This document shows positions 4,240 through 6,768 of a stretch of DNA of 6,768 nt, one piece after another. The stretch is from JACZWZ01 sp964194935 (GTDB lineage: Bacteria > Actinomycetota > Acidimicrobiia > Spongiisociales > UBA11373), in the NCBI GenBank assembly GCA_964194935.1, contig CAXMOL010000072.1, positions 1-6,768 on the forward strand, read 5' to 3'. The notes beneath the pieces were generated by a model. The model was not told the origin of the DNA. It ran no database searches and was given only the letters and a program-made list of their open reading frames with translations. Made by a program: the position numbers and the translations under genes. Positions within the stretch are counted from its first letter, which is position 1. Every line of letters begins with the position of its first letter.

Positions 4240-5864
4240 CATCCTGGATGGATCAAGCCAATGAACGGGGAGCTATCGCCCCGATCTTCGCTTTGATCCT
4301 TGTGATCCTCCTCATCTTTGCTGCGTTGACAACAGATCTGGGAGCGGCATGGGCTGTACGGCGCACCGCGCAGGCAACTGTCGACGCCGCGGTGATGGCA
4401 GCGGCAACCGAATACCTGCGTGCGCTGCCTCCCGACGAGGAAAAGACGGTGCAGATCGTGCTCGACTACACCAACCGCAACTCGCCGGATCCGGAGCCGA
4501 CCTGGACGGACCTGATCCCAGAATGGCTCGACTGTGTGGACCCGGATCGCCCAAGCGGGTTCGTCCCGTTGGCATGGGACACGAACGGTGACGCCGTGGA
4601 CGAAGTGTTTCCATGCATCTCGTTCCACACCACCGGACTGCTCCGGGTGCGCCTCCCAGACACCGACGTCGAGACCTCGTTTGCGAAAATCATCGACATC
4701 AACTCCATCTCGATCTCGGCCACCGCAGTCGCCGAAATCCGGTACATCGAGAACCGGATCGCGCTACCGCTCTCGTTACCGGCCGACTTTGTTCAAGGTA
4801 ATGAACAGTGTCTGGCAACCCCGCCGAGCGGCCTGTTGCCCGGAGACTTGGCCCCATGCTCCGGACCAGCGCAAGGCAACTTCGGGCTCCTCGACAGTCC
4901 CTGGTTCGGAGCCGGAGATCCGCATTTCACCAACGCTCAAGGGTGTCCCAACGACCCGAACTTCAACACCCGCGCTCCCCACAACCTCGCCATCGGACTC
5001 GACCACATCATCACCCCATGGCCCGACCCCGCAACCCTTCCCCCCGACGGGACATCGCTGGGCAACAACCACGAAGGCGCCGACGACTGCACCAACGCCA
5101 TCGCCGACAATGCCCCCTATGTGCTAAATGCGCAACCCGGGGACACCCAGACGGCTTCCGGCAAGGCACTCCTCCACGGCGGGCTCCTCGGAGACGACCC
5201 CTCTCCCACAGCGGCCAGCCTGCCCGGGCGGCTCAGACAAACCACACCGGCCCTCCCCGACCCGGTGGTGCAGAGCCGCATGACCTTTACCACCACCGCA
5301 GGCTCCTACGACGTCGACAACGTCGGACTATGGGAATACCTCGATCAAGACATGATCAAGCCCAACAGTCCTTGCAGCGACACCAAGAACGGCTTCGACG
5401 GGTTGACCGGACGCCAACTCACCGACCAACTCATGGTCTGCCTAGCATCCGGAGACGAACGGTTCATCGTGGAACTCCTCGATTCTCCACGGTTTGGGAT
5501 CGTACCCGTCCTGAACTACCAACAAGGCGCACAGTACGGCAACAAATGGTGGGCAGTAAAAGAGCTCCGGCCCGTCTACCTCCAAGCATCCTGGTACCGC
5601 TGCAGCTCCGCAGGCTCCCCAGAATGCCAATTCCAACCAAACGACTTCGCCACCACCCACGGAGCAGGCAGCCCATACAGCATCCTCTTCAACCCCGGCG
5701 AAGGTGAAGCCCCACCCCAAACCAGCAGCGGCGGCACCCCAACCGCCAACCAGTTCCAAATCATGGGCACCTCTGCCCTCATACTGAACTGGGACTGGTT
5801 CGACCCCGACGACCTCAACCAAATCGGCACCGGCACACCCTACGAAGTCTTCCTATACCGCTAA
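4230..5864 (+). CDS. TadG-like pilus protein with long C-terminal extension
   Basis: A 544-residue envelope protein. The N-terminal module is TadG-like: RGAIAPIFALILVILLIFAA is a membrane helix (about 13-32), followed by TDLGAAWAVRRTAQATVDAA (35-54). A conserved-looking stretch around 135-170 (LLRVRLPDTDVETSFAKI, ISISATAVAEI) resembles the end of the usual TadE/TadG core. Beyond that are about 370 residues I cannot assign, rich in Pro, Gly, Asn and Thr, extracytoplasmic by topology. The protein has ten Cys, eight of them after residue 190, which suggests disulfides. DTNGDAVDE (117-125) resembles a single calcium-binding EF-hand-type loop. No von Willebrand A motif was seen. ATG 4230 overlaps the TadE gene by 10 bases; GTG 4236, overlapping as GTGA, is an alternative. 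The role is probably surface anchoring or pilus assembly. Confidence 0.82.
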   Translation: MPVTSWMDQANERGAIAPIFALILVILLIFAALTTDLGAAWAVRRTAQATVDAAVMAAATEYLRALPPDEEKTVQIVLDYTNRNSPDPEPTWTDLIPEWLDCVDPDRPSGFVPLAWDTNGDAVDEVFPCISFHTTGLLRVRLPDTDVETSFAKIIDINSISISATAVAEIRYIENRIALPLSLPADFVQGNEQCLATPPSGLLPGDLAPCSGPAQGNFGLLDSPWFGAGDPHFTNAQGCPNDPNFNTRAPHNLAIGLDHIITPWPDPATLPPDGTSLGNNHEGADDCTNAIADNAPYVLNAQPGDTQTASGKALLHGGLLGDDPSPTAASLPGRLRQTTPALPDPVVQSRMTFTTTAGSYDVDNVGLWEYLDQDMIKPNSPCSDTKNGFDGLTGRQLTDQLMVCLASGDERFIVELLDSPRFGIVPVLNYQQGAQYGNKWWAVKELRPVYLQASWYRCSSAGSPECQFQPNDFATTHGAGSPYSILFNPGEGEAPPQTSSGGTPTANQFQIMGTSALILNWDWFDPDDLNQIGTGTPYEVFLYR

Positions 5865-5953
5865 CCCACCCGATCTCACCGAAGCAACGCCACACAGACC
5901 CGCAACACACACAGAACCGGCCCAGAACGAAAAGCTTGGGCACCACACCCTGA

Positions 5954-6229
5954 ACATACATTGTTCGATTGGTAGCACAGCGGGCACATCTGGACGCGTA
6001 TGCACGATCGCTCGAGGCTGAAGGCTTGGCGCGATCCTCGGTGGCTCGGCGTTTCTCCGCGGTGTCTGGGTTGTTCCGCTACGCCCATGAGGAGGGATAC
6101 CTGTCACAGAACCCGGCGGCGCATGTGCAATCTGCCATCACCGCAGCCGAGCCCGCCGGCAAGACCGAGACACTCCAAGAGGCCCGCCGACTGCTCGAAG
6201 AGCTGACCGGCGACAACGCACAGCCTTAG
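5954..6229 (+). pseudogene. Tyrosine integrase N-terminal-domain remnant
   Basis: The open frame after the TGA at 5951 encodes RAHLDAYARSLEAEGLARSS, then VARRFSAVSGLFRYAHEEGY and LSQNPAAHV. This is the core-binding (SAM-like, four-helix) domain found in XerC/D and phage-type tyrosine recombinases, usually about 85 residues. Only some 90 residues remain. The preceding N-terminal residues are cut off, and after NPAAHV the sequence no longer follows the family, ending at TAG 6227 with ARRLLEELTGDNAQP. The catalytic domain (the R...H-x-x-R...Y residues) is entirely absent, so it cannot recombine DNA. TTG 5969 could start translation but has no clear ribosome-binding site. It marks an old integration event together with the HTH relic downstream. 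Confidence 0.7.
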
Positions 6230-6304
6230 ATTCTGCCCAAAACGACCTGTCCAAACTGGGCGAAACAGAACGTCGAAGAAGCCGTCTTTCGCGAGTTAGC
6301 AGTG

Positions 6305-6349
6305 CCCCGGTAGAGACGCTCCTCACCGAAAGCGTCGTTAACACCGGGG
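6305..6349. other. Two-tier inverted repeat / hairpin
   Basis: The outer arms CCCCGGT (6305-6311) and ACCGGGG (6343-6349) enclose inner arms GACGCT (6315-6320) and AGCGTC (6331-6336), with a 10-base loop. Both stems are perfect, separated by an asymmetric internal bulge (AGA against GTTAAC). It could be a transcription terminator, an element end or a recombination site between the integrase and HTH relics. The conserved integron attC core bases are not present. Confidence 0.55.
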
Positions 6350-6389
6350 ATTCGACAAGGCGTTCGTGATAGGACGCGGAATCTGTCAC

Positions 6390-6404
6390 ACCTAGCGGTT
6401 AGGT
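6390..6404. promoter_or_regulatory. Palindrome just upstream of the HTH relic
   Basis: ACCTAGCGGTTAGGT pairs at six of seven positions around a central base and ends 7 bases before the ATG at 6412. Its position and symmetry suit an operator for an autoregulated helix-turn-helix protein, but it is short and this is speculative. Confidence 0.3.
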
Positions 6405-6411
6405 AGGAATC

Positions 6412-6715
6412 ATGGCTACAACGCGCTACATGAACTGACCGACAAACAAAGCACCGCCATCGACGCACTCGTTGCAGGCGCACCCATGCTGAAGCAGCCG
6501 AAGCCGCGGGAGTCCATCGAGTCACGGTGTCTAAATGGGTGACCAAGGTCCCACGATTCGGACGGAAGGAGTTCTCTCACATGAGAGGAACCGATAGGTC
6601 CTCCCTGCGGGGTGCAATACAACGGGTGGCTGTCGGTGAACCTATATCCATCTCGCTTCTTGATCCACATATGCCCCGACACATCGTCCAGAGGCCAAAC
6701 GCGTCTAGGTTTTAG
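6412..6715 (+). pseudogene. Frameshifted helix-turn-helix protein gene
   Basis: Three frames in succession carry one protein pattern. ATG 6412, with AGGTAGGA ahead of it, reads MATTRY. The frame through 6432-6481 reads ELTDKQSTAIDALVAGA. The frame from 6482 reads THAEAAEAAGVHRVTVSKWV. Joined, they give a typical small HTH domain of the kind found in terminase-small-subunit or transposase-like proteins of mobile elements: helix 'AIDALVAGATHAEAA', turn 'AAGVH', recognition helix 'RVTVSKWV'. One missing base near 6481/6482, and probably one near 6431, breaks the gene. After VPRFGRKEF the sequence to TAG 6713 no longer looks like the family. With both faults being single-base deletions, assembly error is an alternative to true decay. 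Confidence 0.65.
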
Positions 6716-6734
6716 TAACGGCGTTGATGCCTAG

Positions 6735-6768
6735 GTGTCGCTACTTGAGCTGACCACGGATCTCGCCC
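6735..6768 (+). CDS. Possible start of a gene running off the right edge
   Basis: GTG 6735, immediately after an in-frame TAG (6732-6734), opens a frame reading M/VSLLELTTDLA to the window edge. There is no clear ribosome-binding site and only 11 codons are visible, so this is little more than an open frame. Confidence 0.15.
   Translation, partial: MSLLELTTDLA

Noticed and set aside
4808..5707. Plus-strand 299-codon open frame
   Set aside because: Extremely Arg/Pro/His-rich shadow of the TadG-like gene in another frame.
6305..6349. Integron attC site
   Set aside because: The arms lack the conserved core-site bases; GTTAACA does not fit the required GTT plus purine pattern.

Overview
The window is a GC-rich bacterial chromosomal segment. 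A Wag31-like DivIVA protein, TadE/TadG pilus genes and the codon choice all point to an actinobacterium. The DivIVA protein has a charged C-terminal tail (YERKSAKLP...) that I associate loosely with Acidimicrobiia-type genomes, but that assignment is an inference. There are no rRNA or tRNA genes, no CRISPR array and no intact mobile element.

Layout. Positions 1-30 look like the last codons of a gene coming in from the left, followed by a perfect 14-bp stem-loop terminator (54-89). Next come a small NIPSNAP-like dimeric alpha/beta-barrel protein (182-475), an unrecognised 108-residue protein (632-958) and a possible overlapping 35-residue gene (951-1058). On the minus strand, 2429-1365 encodes a 354-residue DivIVA-domain coiled-coil protein. 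Divergent from it, 2699-3406 encodes a 235-residue coiled-coil protein that starts with TTG behind a clear GGAGG. After a 380-bp non-coding stretch, 3787-5864 holds an overlapping TadE-TadG pair. TadE is a pseudopilin-like protein with a prepilin-type leader. TadG is anchored at its N terminus and carries a long Cys-containing C-terminal extension. From about 5950 to the right edge the DNA is decayed: an integrase N-terminal-domain remnant, a two-tier hairpin, a small palindrome, and a helix-turn-helix gene broken by one clear and one probable single-base deletion.

How the genes may work together. The divergent pair is plausibly a cell-pole or cytoskeletal scaffold module: DivIVA senses curvature and oligomerises, and the second coiled-coil protein is a possible partner. 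TadE and TadG are envelope components of a Tad/Flp pilus, but the secretion ATPase, platform proteins and prepilin peptidase are not in this window. No link between the two modules is shown beyond adjacency.

The most unusual things seen are: (i) a dispersed intergenic repeat (CACCCGCCCATATCGGCAC followed by ATATGCGCTACC) with three good copies and several fragments, usually just upstream of genes; (ii) an inverted, frame-preserving match between the gene end at 1-30 and sequence just beyond the DivIVA stop (1307-1336); (iii) a 33-bp tandem repeat encoding hendecads inside DivIVA; (iv) a reversal of G/C strand bias along the TadE-TadG operon; and (v) the two-frameshift HTH relic next to a truncated integrase. 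I found no convincing complete novel system.
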